DNA of 64,000 nucleotides from Halochromatium roseum (GTDB taxonomy: Bacteria; Pseudomonadota; Gammaproteobacteria; Chromatiales; Chromatiaceae): the NCBI RefSeq assembly GCF_016653315.1, contig NZ_NHSH01000042.1:1-64000 (forward strand). The letters are read 5' to 3'. The notes below the pieces were generated by a model that was not told the DNA's origin, ran no database searches, and saw only the letters and a list, made by a program, of their open reading frames with translations. Below, piece after piece: positions 48,520 through 57,806 of the stretch. Both the position numbers and the translations under genes were made by a program. The stretch's first letter is position 1; the number at the start of each line of letters is the position of its first letter.

Positions 48520-51500
48520 ATGGACGAGATTGCCAGAATCGATATTCTCTGGGTGCTGATGAGCAGCGTGTTGGTGTTGCTCATGCAGGCCGGCTTTCTG
48601 TGTCTGGAGTCTGGGCTGACGCGGAGCAAGAACGCGATCAATGTCGCGTTGAAGAATGCCTCGGATTTCTTGATCACAAGCCTGGCCTGGTACCTCGTCG
48701 GCTACGGGTTGATGTTCGGTGCTTCGAAGAGTGGTTGGATCGGTAGCGATCGCTTCGTTCCCGACCTCTCCACGAGCGATCCCTGGGATGCGACCTTCTT
48801 CCTCTTCCAGCTCATGTTCTGCGCAACAGCGGCGACCATCGTCTCCGGCGCAGTCGCCGAGCGGATGCGTTTTAATGGCTACCATCTCGCTACCCTGATC
48901 ACGGTGGCGCTGATCTACCCGCTGTTTGGACACTGGGCGTGGGGCGGTGCGCTAGGTGGTGAGCGCGGATGGCTGGCGACCCTGGGCTTCGTCGACTTTG
49001 CCGGCTCAACCGTGGTGCATAGCGTCGGCGGCTGGATTGCGCTGGCCGCCGTATTGGTGATCGGCCCGCGCACGGGTCGTTTCTCCGCGGGTGAGGCACA
49101 GCTGATTCCCGGCAGCAACCTGCCGCTCGCCATGCTCGGTGTGCTGTTCTTCCTCGTCGGCTGGATCGGCTTCAACGGTGGTAGCACCCTAGCACTGGAT
49201 GCGGCGGTGCCGAGTATTATCGTCAATACCTTGATGTCGGCGGCGGCCGCTGGCGTCGCGGCTCATCTGCTGACGCGCTGGCTTGCCTGGCGCTCGTTGG
49301 ATCGGGTTGCGGTGCCATTAAACGGTGTCATTGCTGGCCTGGTCGCCATCACCGCTGGCTGCCATGTGGTTGCCACTTGGGAGGCCATCCTGATTGGTGC
49401 GCTGGCGAGCCTGTTCATGGTCTACGCGATCGAGCTGTTAGCCCGTCTGCGGATCGACGATGCCATTGGTGCGATACCGGTGCATCTGATTGCCGGCATC
49501 TGGGGCACCTTGGCGGTTGCCCTATTCGGCGCCCCAGCGCTGCTTGGCACCGGCCTCTCGATGATCGAGCAGTTGGCTGTGCAAGCCTTCGGCATCGTCA
49601 TTGCCGGCGCCTGGGCGTTTCCCCTGTCCTACCTATTGCTGCGCCTCATCAATCGATATTACCGGCTTCGGGTTGGTGTGGCTGAAGAGGAGATTGGCCT
49701 CAACGTTGCCGAGCATGGCGCGAAGACCGAACTGGTCGATCTGATGACCGCGCTCAGACGTCAGGAGCGTTCGGCAGATCTCTCGTTGCGCGTGCCCGTC
49801 GAGCCCTTCACCGAGGTGGGGCAGATCGCCGCGCAACATAATCGGTTGATGGATTCGCTGCAGCAGGCGGTCACGCGTAGTCAGGCGATTGTGCGTGATC
49901 TGCGCGATGGCATCCTCACCTTCACCGAGGCAGGTATTTTGACCAGCCTCAATCCAGGCGCGGAGAAGATCCTTGCCGTTGCCGGCGAAGCGGCGGTTGG
50001 GACCGCCTTCACTGATTTCTTCGATCTTGACAGCCACCGCGTTAGCCGAGGTCAGGGCGGGGATGAGCACCCTGAGCTACATGCAGTCTGGCATCGTGAT
50101 CCGGCCTTGCTCTCGAAAGAGGGCAAGGTTGAGGTTGCCCTGCGCCGGCGCGAGGCGGGTCAACCGGTGTTCGTCGAGCTGGCGGTGACCCCGGACTCGC
50201 GCGCGACCGGCAGCTATACCTGCCTGATGCGCGACGTCAGCGACCGGCGCCGGGTCGAGGAGCAGCTGTTCGAGGAGAAGGAGCTGGCGCAGATCACCCT
50301 CGAGGCGATTGCCGACGGTGTGATCACGACCGACAGTGTCGGTCGGGTGGTTTACATGAACGCGATCGCCGCGGAGCTGACCGGTTGGTCGCTGCAGGCA
50401 GCCGGTGGTCAGCCGCTCTACCGGGTGTTTCCGGTGGTCGATTCGCCCACCGAGATGCCGACCGACTGGATTACGCGGCGGGTGTTGAGGGATGGTGAGA
50501 CCCTGGTCGAGTCGACATCTCGTCTCCTCTATTGCCGTGACGGTAACGTCCATGTGGTGCAGCACACGGCAGCGCCGATTCGCAATGCCGAAGGCCGGCT
50601 GCGCGGACTCGTGGTCGTCTTTCATGACAAGACCCAGGCGCGGGCGATGGAGCGTCAGCTCACCTATCAGGCCAAGCATGATGCCCTCACCGGGTTGATC
50701 AATCGGCGCGAGTTCGAGCACCGTCTGACCGAGCTGATCGACCAGCTCGAGGACGGTCCTGCTCAGCATTTGCTCTGCTATCTGGACCTCGACCAGTTCA
50801 AGCTGGTCAACGATGTCTGCGGGCATGCCGCTGGTGATGCCCTGTTGCGCCAAATCGCCACGCTGCTCAAGCGGGGACTGCGCAGCGCGGATACCCTGGC
50901 GCGCTTGGGTGGTGACGAGTTTGGCGTGATCCTGACCAACTGCCCGATTGAACGCGGCCTCAAGATCGTCGAGGGGATGCGCGAGCGCGTGCATGCCTTG
51001 CGTTTCCCCTGGGAGGATCGGGTCTTCGGGGTTGGCGCCAGCATCGGTGTCGTGCCCTTGTCGCGTGCCCTCGGCAACCTCGCGGATGCCCTCGCCCGCG
51101 CCGATGCGGCCTGCTATGCGGCCAAGGATACCGGGCGCAACCGGGTGCACCTGTACGACCCGGATGACCGCGAGCTGAGCCTGCGCAAGGGACAGATGAA
51201 ATGGGTCTCGCGGATTCAGCAAGCGCTCGATGAGGATGGCTTCCGGCTCTTCTACCAAGGCATCGTGCCGCTTGATCAAGCGCAGGATAGCTGCAGCCAC
51301 TTCGAGATCCTGCTGCGCATCGCCGGCGAGGATGACGAGGTGTTGCCGCCAGGTGCCTTTATCCCGGCCGCTGAGCGCTACGGATTGATGCCAGAGGTCG
51401 ACTACTGGGTGGTCGAGCACACGCTGCAGTGGCTCTCAGCCTACCAAGCCCAAGGTGGCACGCAGATCAAGCATTGCGCGATCAACCTCTCTGGCGCGAC

Positions 51501-51984
51501 GCTGGGCAACGACAAGCATACGGCACGCATCCTCGAGTGCCTCAGGCGCCATTCGATCGGTCCATCGTCGATCTGTTTCGAGATCACCGAGACGGCGGCC
51601 ATGTCGAACCTTGATCTGGCCAAGCGCTTCATCGATGAGGTCAAGCAACTTGGTTGTCGCCTCGCTCTCGATGACTTCGGCAGCGGCCTGTCTTCCTTTG
51701 GTTATTTGCGCGATCTCAACGTCGATCTGGTCAAGATCGACGGCAGCTTCGTGCGCGAGCTGGACAGCAACGAGGTGCATCGGGCGATGGTGGAGGCAAT
51801 CGTGGGCATCACCGGCGTCATGGGGCTCGAGAGCACCGCCGAGTTCGTTGAGAATGCTCAGGTGCTTGAGGTGCTTCGCGAGATCGGTGTCGACTATGCG
51901 CAGGGCTACCATTTGGGTCGGCCGCGGCCGCTCGCCGATTACCCGATGCCGGCAGGGTCTTCAGCCCCGGATCAATCATGTTGA
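48520..51984 (+). CDS. Ammonium transporter domain fused to PAS-GGDEF-EAL
   Basis: A 1154-residue protein. Residues 1-380 are a complete Amt/MEP/Rh ammonium channel with about eleven helices, AGSTVVHSVGG (His167) and IPVHLIAGIWG (His322), the twin-His of the pore. Residues 385-450 are a linker (AEEEIGLNVAEHGAKTELVDL). Two PAS domains follow (about 455-575 and 590-710), then a GGDEF domain with RLGGDEF (797-801) and an RSAD inhibitory site, then an EAL domain in which the EAL triplet reads EIL, with DDFGSGLSSFGYL and DGSFVREL intact. Presumably a membrane sensor that links ammonium to cyclic di-GMP level. No PII gene (glnK) is adjacent. Whether it transports or only senses is not known. Confidence 0.93.
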   Translation: MDEIARIDILWVLMSSVLVLLMQAGFLCLESGLTRSKNAINVALKNASDFLITSLAWYLVGYGLMFGASKSGWIGSDRFVPDLSTSDPWDATFFLFQLMFCATAATIVSGAVAERMRFNGYHLATLITVALIYPLFGHWAWGGALGGERGWLATLGFVDFAGSTVVHSVGGWIALAAVLVIGPRTGRFSAGEAQLIPGSNLPLAMLGVLFFLVGWIGFNGGSTLALDAAVPSIIVNTLMSAAAAGVAAHLLTRWLAWRSLDRVAVPLNGVIAGLVAITAGCHVVATWEAILIGALASLFMVYAIELLARLRIDDAIGAIPVHLIAGIWGTLAVALFGAPALLGTGLSMIEQLAVQAFGIVIAGAWAFPLSYLLLRLINRYYRLRVGVAEEEIGLNVAEHGAKTELVDLMTALRRQERSADLSLRVPVEPFTEVGQIAAQHNRLMDSLQQAVTRSQAIVRDLRDGILTFTEAGILTSLNPGAEKILAVAGEAAVGTAFTDFFDLDSHRVSRGQGGDEHPELHAVWHRDPALLSKEGKVEVALRRREAGQPVFVELAVTPDSRATGSYTCLMRDVSDRRRVEEQLFEEKELAQITLEAIADGVITTDSVGRVVYMNAIAAELTGWSLQAAGGQPLYRVFPVVDSPTEMPTDWITRRVLRDGETLVESTSRLLYCRDGNVHVVQHTAAPIRNAEGRLRGLVVVFHDKTQARAMERQLTYQAKHDALTGLINRREFEHRLTELIDQLEDGPAQHLLCYLDLDQFKLVNDVCGHAAGDALLRQIATLLKRGLRSADTLARLGGDEFGVILTNCPIERGLKIVEGMRERVHALRFPWEDRVFGVGASIGVVPLSRALGNLADALARADAACYAAKDTGRNRVHLYDPDDRELSLRKGQMKWVSRIQQALDEDGFRLFYQGIVPLDQAQDSCSHFEILLRIAGEDDEVLPPGAFIPAAERYGLMPEVDYWVVEHTLQWLSAYQAQGGTQIKHCAINLSGATLGNDKHTARILECLRRHSIGPSSICFEITETAAMSNLDLAKRFIDEVKQLGCRLALDDFGSGLSSFGYLRDLNVDLVKIDGSFVRELDSNEVHRAMVEAIVGITGVMGLESTAEFVENAQVLEVLREIGVDYAQGYHLGRPRPLADYPMPAGSSAPDQSC

Positions 51985-52025
51985 AACTCTCGCGTATTGC
52001 AGATGGATTCGTTAGGCTTTACAGC

Positions 52026-54731
52026 ATGGCAAAGAAACGAAACAAACCAGTCAATCGGGCGAGCGCCAAAGCGGCCGCGACGCAGAGTCCCGAGGTGCGC
52101 GAGCGCGAGGCGCTGCAAGCCCTTGAGGCCGGGCGTTACCGCGAAGCGATTGCCGATCTCAAGGCGCTGCTCAAGGATGATGCGGCCAGCGAGCGCAGTG
52201 CCGCGCGGCGGCTCGCGCTCGCCGAGGCCTATGCCGGACGCGCGCATGAGTTGACCGAGAAGGGCATGCTCAAGGAGGCACTGGTGATCTGGGAGAACCG
52301 TGCTGGCCTTGGCCCCGAGGTGCCGCCGGCCCTGGAGCACGGCCTGCTGTGCCTGCGTCTTGGCAATCTAGAGCCGGTGCTCAAGCACTGGTCACACCGC
52401 GATGCGCTGACGCCTGCCGAGCGCGAGCGCATCGGTGAGCAGCTGGCAGCGGCGGTGCTGGCTGGTGATCAGCAGCTCCTTGCGCGGCTCGATGCCGATG
52501 ACCTGATTCGACGCCATGCCGAGCCGGCGCGCACCGCGCTCGAGGCTTACTGCGCCAAGGAGGCGCAGGCGCTCGAGGCGGCCTTGGCGCAGATCCCGTT
52601 CCGCTCGCCTTATCGGTCCTGGGCCTCGTTGTTAAAGGCGCTTGTGCGCGCCGAGCACGAGCCGGAGGCGGCACGTGCGATGCTCAAGCGCATCGGCGAT
52701 GACTCAGCCTTTGCCCCGCTAAGGCGTGCGGCCGAACTGGCGTTGCTCGATGACGCCGGGTTCATTCGTGCGCTCGAGCACGCTGGACCACAGCAAGCGG
52801 CCTTCGCCGCAGAGCTGCGTGGTTGGTCGCCACAGCAGTTCGAGCTGGCTCAGGCGCTGGCTGCGCTGGGCGCCAAGTCGCGGTCGACCAAGTCGCAGCC
52901 AACCAGGTCGCAGTCAACCAAGTTCGCTGATCGACAAACGCCCAATCGGCAAGCGATGGATCATCAAGGTCTATTGCGACTGCTGCAACGCTATCGGGAT
53001 CTGCTCGGCGCAGACTGGGTGCAACAGGCCTCGTTGCGATTGTTGCCGCCCATCTCCGAGCCCTGGGGTCCGCGTCCGAAGGGCTGGCGCGAATTGACTG
53101 ACTTGGAGCAGGCCTTGGTCGAGGCCTGGAACGCGGAGAATCCACAGGGCGGCTTCGGCTGGGATCCACCCGAGGCCTGGGAGGCGGTGGCCGATGCGCT
53201 GAGCAACCCGCATTGCACTGGCGCAGGCCTTGCGGCGCAAGATCGATTGCTCGCGGCGGCCCTCGCCCTGCGGCGTTTCGATGCGTACTACAAACTCCTC
53301 GAGACCGATCCGAGCAAGGGCCCTGTTGACCCCGATCCCGATTCGAGCGAAGCGATTGCGGCTCGGCAGCTTGAGCGCAGCCTAGCGTTCGACCCGGACC
53401 ATCGCGAGACCTATCTGCGGCTGATCAACTGGTATCGGCGCGCCGATCGATTGAAGGACGCTCGGCGCATCCTGGGCACCGCTCAGAAGCGCTGGCCCCG
53501 GGATATGGCGGTGTTGGAGGCTGCGATGCAAACGGCGCTTGCCAGCAATGCCTTCAAGAAGGCTGCCGGGCTGGCGCAGCAGATGCTCAAGGTCGATCCG
53601 ATCAATACCGGTGTACGTCAGCAACTGGTCAAGGCGCATCTTAAGCATGCTGCGAAACAGATCCGCAACCGGCGCGGCGATCTCGCGCTCAAGGAGGTCA
53701 GCGAGGCGCGGAACTGGGTCGCACGTGGCGCGGGTCAAGACCCTTTGCGTGAGCGCCTGACCTGGATCGATGATGTGTTGGCGATGCATTACGTCGATCG
53801 CGATGCGGGACGTGCCCGCTTGCAGGAGCGACTGCAGCAGCGGGGCGAGGGTCTCGCGGGTCGTGTCGAGCTGATGGTCGCCATTGATGAGCTCGCGCTG
53901 AGCCAGTCACAGATTGCCAAGCTGCTGGAGTGGAAGCCGGAGAAGGTTCGTGATGCTGCTGATCTGCGGTCAATCATCGCCCATTTGCGACAGTTTCTCG
54001 ATCAAACAGAACGTTTCACCAAGGGCTTGAGCGATCAGCTCAAGGCGATGCTGAAGGGGGCTCCTTGGAAGCAGTTCGAGCGCTCGGAGCTCGAGGTGGC
54101 CTGCGAGCTCCTGCGCCGCATGCGGCTCCACGCCGCACGTCAGGAGGCTGCCCGCGCGGCCCTGAAGCGCTGGCCGCGCACGCCGATCTTCGAGTTTCAC
54201 CTCTATCACAGCCAATATGCCGATCAGGGCCACCCGAAGCCAAAAGAACTGGAGCGGATGCGCGATGCCTTGCAGCGAGCCGAGGAGGCTGGTGACATGC
54301 GCGTGGCTAACCAGCTGCGCGAGCTGGTGCGGCAGTTTCTCCCGTTCGGTGGCCTGCCCATGCCAAACTTTGATCCGGACTTTGATCCGGACTTTGATCC
54401 GGACTTGGACCCAGGCTGGGGTGAGGGTTCACCCGATCAGATGGCGGCCTTGCTCACCGGTGCGCTTGGGCTCGATCAACTGCTCGACGCCCTACAACGC
54501 AAGCCATTGAAGCAGGCGCTCGAGGAATCCAGCATGCCCGGGGTCTTACGTGCCCATTTCCTTGAAATAGCGGAAGAAGAGGGCGAGGAATCGGTGGTCG
54601 AGATGCTCGAAGCGATTGTGTTGAGTGCTGCGGACAGTCTCGATGGGTTGCCGCTGCCGAATTCCGGCTCCGGTTCCAAACAGCGCAAACGCAAGTCCAA
54701 GAAATTCCCTTTTAATTTAGATCTATTCTGA
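52026..54731 (+). CDS. TPR-like co-chaperone protein of the Hsp70 module
   Basis: A 901-residue helical protein made of TPR-like repeats (for example EALQALEAGRYREAIADLKALLKD, then KEALVIWENRAGLGP, and a central block AYLRLINWYRRADRLKDARRIL type). The middle has a Ser/Arg/Thr linker from 15-nt repeats and the C terminus has an FDPDFDPDFDPDLDPG acidic repeat plus a basic end KQRKRKSKKFPF. I do not recognise a named family. The start at 52026 (MAKKRNKPVN, basic) is preferred; an in-frame ATG at 51978 overlaps the stop of the preceding gene. Its stop overlaps the start of the J-domain gene (TGATG), so it is the first gene of the chaperone operon and may present or recognise clients. Confidence 0.8.
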   Translation: MAKKRNKPVNRASAKAAATQSPEVREREALQALEAGRYREAIADLKALLKDDAASERSAARRLALAEAYAGRAHELTEKGMLKEALVIWENRAGLGPEVPPALEHGLLCLRLGNLEPVLKHWSHRDALTPAERERIGEQLAAAVLAGDQQLLARLDADDLIRRHAEPARTALEAYCAKEAQALEAALAQIPFRSPYRSWASLLKALVRAEHEPEAARAMLKRIGDDSAFAPLRRAAELALLDDAGFIRALEHAGPQQAAFAAELRGWSPQQFELAQALAALGAKSRSTKSQPTRSQSTKFADRQTPNRQAMDHQGLLRLLQRYRDLLGADWVQQASLRLLPPISEPWGPRPKGWRELTDLEQALVEAWNAENPQGGFGWDPPEAWEAVADALSNPHCTGAGLAAQDRLLAAALALRRFDAYYKLLETDPSKGPVDPDPDSSEAIAARQLERSLAFDPDHRETYLRLINWYRRADRLKDARRILGTAQKRWPRDMAVLEAAMQTALASNAFKKAAGLAQQMLKVDPINTGVRQQLVKAHLKHAAKQIRNRRGDLALKEVSEARNWVARGAGQDPLRERLTWIDDVLAMHYVDRDAGRARLQERLQQRGEGLAGRVELMVAIDELALSQSQIAKLLEWKPEKVRDAADLRSIIAHLRQFLDQTERFTKGLSDQLKAMLKGAPWKQFERSELEVACELLRRMRLHAARQEAARAALKRWPRTPIFEFHLYHSQYADQGHPKPKELERMRDALQRAEEAGDMRVANQLRELVRQFLPFGGLPMPNFDPDFDPDFDPDLDPGWGEGSPDQMAALLTGALGLDQLLDALQRKPLKQALEESSMPGVLRAHFLEIAEEEGEESVVEMLEAIVLSAADSLDGLPLPNSGSGSKQRKRKSKKFPFNLDLF
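52875..52919 (+). repeat. 15-nt in-frame repeat in the TPR gene
   Basis: Three 15-nt units (AAGTCGCGGTCGACC and two variants) code for KSRST, KSQPT, RSQST in a disordered linker. Confidence 0.75.
54369..54404 (+). repeat. 12-nt in-frame repeat in the TPR gene
   Basis: Three exact copies of TTTGATCCGGAC code for FDPD tetrapeptides and give an acidic stretch near the C terminus. Confidence 0.85.
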
Positions 54732-55132
54732 TGGCTGATCCCTTTCTCGTGCTCGGCATCGATTCCGATGCCGACGATGCTGCCGTAGAAACGGCCTATC
54801 GTAGTGCGATCAAGCGCTGTCCGCCCGACCGCGATCCGTCCGCGTTTCAGGCCGTGCGCGAGGCCTATGAGCAGCTGCGCACCCGGCGTGATCGGATTGC
54901 CTATCGGTTGTTCGAGACCGCACCGCCGCAACCGATCGACATCTTGCGCCGGGCCGAGGTGAATCGGCGCGCCGCCCAGTCGACGACCTCGTCTGCGGCC
55001 AAGCCCTCCGCCAAGCCCAACGCTAATTCCCACGCCAAGCCGGCTAATGAACGGTCCCCTGGATCAGACGCTTCGGGCAGGCAGCGACCTGCGCCGGAGC
55101 GGTTTCAAGCCTTGCTGAGAGGAGAGCCCTAA
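54731..55132 (+). CDS. Variant J-domain protein (PPD instead of HPD)
   Basis: A 133-residue protein. Residues 1-65 form a J-domain-like helical fold: DPFLVLGIDSDADDAAVETAYRSAIKRC, then PPDRDPSAFQAVREAYEQLRTRRDRIAYRL. The invariant HPD that contacts Hsp70 is replaced by PPD at residues 31-33, so only the Pro and Asp remain. The C-terminal 65 residues are Ala/Lys/Pro-rich with repeats of KPSA and AKP type and no zinc or substrate domain. It sits between the TPR and GrpE-like genes. This is probably a co-chaperone dedicated to the Hsp70 of the same operon. Confidence 0.8.
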   Translation: MADPFLVLGIDSDADDAAVETAYRSAIKRCPPDRDPSAFQAVREAYEQLRTRRDRIAYRLFETAPPQPIDILRRAEVNRRAAQSTTSSAAKPSAKPNANSHAKPANERSPGSDASGRQRPAPERFQALLRGEP

Positions 55133-55981
55133 ATGGATACGGCCACCAAGGATCGGCTCGCGGAACGTTTTCGTCTCTACCTGGATCAACCGCCCGCGGC
55201 TACCCAAGCCAATGCGAGTCTGTTTGGCGATGCTGAGGAGAACGCCCCGAAGGCGCCGGATCTGTTCAGCCTGCTGGCTGAGGTCGCGGCGCTGAAGAAC
55301 GAGGTCAAGCTCGAATCGCGCCAGTTTAAGATGGCGCTCGATGAATTTCGTGGGCTTTTTGAGGCCCTGCAGTCGGCTCAGACGCGCCTTGAGCAGGAAC
55401 AGCAGCGGCGGCGCGAGCAAGAGCGCGGCGCGCGCCGGCGTGAGCACAAAGCGCTGCTGCTCGAGCTGTTGGAGCTGCGCGACCGGCTGCAGGCCGGACA
55501 GGCGAGCACGGCTGGTTATAAGCCTAAAGGGCTGTTCGGTCGGCGCCGCGCGCGTGAGTTCGCAGCGGCCATGGCCGAGGGGCTGGCGATGAACCTGCGC
55601 CGGCTCGATGAGACCCTAGCGCGGCGTGGCGTGCGGCCGCTACCGGCGCTTGGCAAGACCTTTGATCCACATCGCATGCATGCCGCTGAGCTGGCCTTTG
55701 ATCCCGAGATCCCCGTTGGTCAGGTGATCGCCGAACGCCGCCCTGGCTTCCTGCTCGAGGACGAGCTGCTGCGGATCGCTGAGGTGGTCGTCAACCGCCC
55801 TGAGGCGGTCGGACCGGCTGAGCCACCTGGACCTGCATCATCTGTGCGCACTGCCGCCCCGACCAGGCCTGAAGCGGCACCGGCCGCTTCTGCAACGACC
55901 GCGTCTACACCTCCTGCATCTACACCGCCTGCACCCGCTGCTGAACCCATTAACCAGACACCGACCGAGCCTTCTCCATGA
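55133..55981 (+). CDS. GrpE-like nucleotide exchange factor
   Basis: A 282-residue protein starting immediately after the J-protein stop. Residues about 44-150 are a long coiled coil (EVAALKNEVKLESRQFKMALDEF onward), and residues about 170-222 match the GrpE beta-wing: LPALGKTFDPHRMHAAELAFDPEIPVGQVIAERRPGFLLEDELLRIAEVVVN. GrpE normally has about 190 residues and a VV.NP end; this one adds a Pro/Ala/Thr-rich tail of 60 residues with a 15-nt repeat. The last four bases overlap the Hsp70 start (ATGA). Nucleotide exchange on the neighbouring Hsp70 is inferred. Confidence 0.8.
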   Translation: MDTATKDRLAERFRLYLDQPPAATQANASLFGDAEENAPKAPDLFSLLAEVAALKNEVKLESRQFKMALDEFRGLFEALQSAQTRLEQEQQRRREQERGARRREHKALLLELLELRDRLQAGQASTAGYKPKGLFGRRRAREFAAAMAEGLAMNLRRLDETLARRGVRPLPALGKTFDPHRMHAAELAFDPEIPVGQVIAERRPGFLLEDELLRIAEVVVNRPEAVGPAEPPGPASSVRTAAPTRPEAAPAASATTASTPPASTPPAPAAEPINQTPTEPSP

Positions 55982-57726
55982 GCGACATCATCATCGGCAT
56001 TGATCTTGGCACCACCAACTCGGAGGTCGCGGTGTTACGCGATGGCCGTGCGGAGGTGCTCGAGGTCGATGGCTCCCGCATCCTACCCTCGATCGTTGGC
56101 GTTGCCGATGACGGCGCCCTATTGGTCGGCCAGGCCGCGCGTAATCAGTATGCCCTGTATCCGGAGCGGACCATTCGCTCGGTGAAAAGACGCATGGGTG
56201 AGGATGTCCGGCTGCCGATGGGCGATCAGTCCTACAGCCCGCAGGAGATCTCGGCACTGATCCTGAAGCGGCTCAAGCGCGCCGCCGAAGAACAGCTAGG
56301 CGAGCCGGTCGGCAAGGCCGTGATCACGGTGCCGGCCTACTTCTCCGATGCCCAGCGCCAAGCGACCCGCAATGCCGGCGAGCTGGCCGGGCTCGAGGTG
56401 GTGCGTATCATCAACGAGCCGACCGCTGCCGCCTTGGCCTACGAGGTCGATGCCGAGCAGCCGCGCACCATCCTGGTCTACGACCTGGGCGGTGGCACCT
56501 TCGATTGCTCGGTGGTGCGTGCCGGCGGCGAGATCACCGAGGTGTTGGCCAGCCACGGCAACAACCATCTCGGTGGCGACGATTTCGACGCCAAGCTCAT
56601 CGAGCATGTGGTCACCCATCTGAAGGAACAGCACGACTGTGATCCCAGCCAGGATCAGGCCGCGATGGCGCGCATCACGCGCGCCTGCGAGACGGCCAAG
56701 ATCGCGCTCAGCGATGCCCCCTATGCGCGCATCGACGAGGAATACCTGCTGCCCGGTCGCAACCCGCCAGTCAACCTGTCGTTGGAGGTCAGTCGCCTCG
56801 ACTACGAGGCGATGATCGAAGCCTACATCGACGAGACCCTAGATGCCGTGCATACGGCGCTCAAGGGGGCCGAGCTGACGGTGTCCGACATCGACGAGGT
56901 GGTGTTGGTGGGTGGTGCCACGCGCACCCCGGTGATCCAAGCGCGACTCGAGGAACTGCTTGGGATGCAGCCACGCGCCGAGATCGATCCCGATCTCTGT
57001 GTGGCTGCGGGCGCTGCGATCCAGGCTGCGGTGATCGCGGGTCAGGCAACCAGCACCGTGCTGGTGGACGTGACGCCCTATACCTTCGGCACCAGTGCCC
57101 TTAGCGAGATGAATGGCATGCCCTATCCGTACTGCTTCGTGCCGGTCATCCGCAAGAATACGCCGATCCCAACCAGCAAGACCGAGGCCTTCCAGACCAT
57201 GTTCGATGGTCAGGACTCGGTTGACGTGCATATCTATCAGGGTGAGGATCGCGATGCGCTCAACAATACCGAGATCGGCTCGTTCCGGGTCGAAGGATTG
57301 AGTGATGTGCCTGCGGGTAACGTGATCCTGATGCGCTTTGATCTGGATCTGGATGGCATCCTCAAGGTCACGGCGATCGAGAAGAGCTCTGGGCTGGAAA
57401 AGCATATCGAGATCGATAACGCGACGGCCCGGTTTGAATCCGAGCAGCTTGATGCGGCCAAGCAACGCCTCGCGACGCTCATCGATGGCGACGCTGAGGT
57501 TGAAGGGAGCGCGGATGCCGACACCGAGCAGCACCGTGGGCAGGTTCGCGCCAAGGCCCTCCTTGACAAGGCGGAGCGCCTGCTGCAGAGCGCGAGCGAT
57601 GAGGATAAAGAGGACCTGATCGACCTGATCGAAGCCGTGCGTGATAGTTTGGAGGCAGGGGACGAGGATGGGCTAAAGCGCTCGACCGACGCCTTGGCCG
57701 ATCTGATCTATTACCTGGAGACCTGA
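55978..57726 (+). CDS. HscC-like Hsp70 family chaperone
   Basis: A 582-residue Hsp70. The ATPase domain has IGIDLGTTNSEVAVL, INEPTAAALAYEVD, YDLGGGTFDCSVV and VLVGGATRTPVIQ; the linker VLVDVTPYTFG is near residue 360; the substrate-binding beta domain follows with NTPIPTSKTEAFQTM and VDVHIYQGEDRDALNN. The lid is short (about residues 490-582) and lacks the DnaK C-terminal motif. The length and the RMGEDVRL type of segment agree with HscC rather than DnaK or HscA. Co-coded with TPR, J-domain, GrpE-like and zinc-ribbon genes, it is probably a specialised second Hsp70. Confidence 0.88.
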   Translation: MSDIIIGIDLGTTNSEVAVLRDGRAEVLEVDGSRILPSIVGVADDGALLVGQAARNQYALYPERTIRSVKRRMGEDVRLPMGDQSYSPQEISALILKRLKRAAEEQLGEPVGKAVITVPAYFSDAQRQATRNAGELAGLEVVRIINEPTAAALAYEVDAEQPRTILVYDLGGGTFDCSVVRAGGEITEVLASHGNNHLGGDDFDAKLIEHVVTHLKEQHDCDPSQDQAAMARITRACETAKIALSDAPYARIDEEYLLPGRNPPVNLSLEVSRLDYEAMIEAYIDETLDAVHTALKGAELTVSDIDEVVLVGGATRTPVIQARLEELLGMQPRAEIDPDLCVAAGAAIQAAVIAGQATSTVLVDVTPYTFGTSALSEMNGMPYPYCFVPVIRKNTPIPTSKTEAFQTMFDGQDSVDVHIYQGEDRDALNNTEIGSFRVEGLSDVPAGNVILMRFDLDLDGILKVTAIEKSSGLEKHIEIDNATARFESEQLDAAKQRLATLIDGDAEVEGSADADTEQHRGQVRAKALLDKAERLLQSASDEDKEDLIDLIEAVRDSLEAGDEDGLKRSTDALADLIYYLET

Positions 57727-57806
57727 GCCTGAGCCACGGCGCTTAGGCACTTGAGCTGCGGGCGTCGATGACCCACTCAATGTTAGAACGAGCGATCAGA
57801 GCCACC

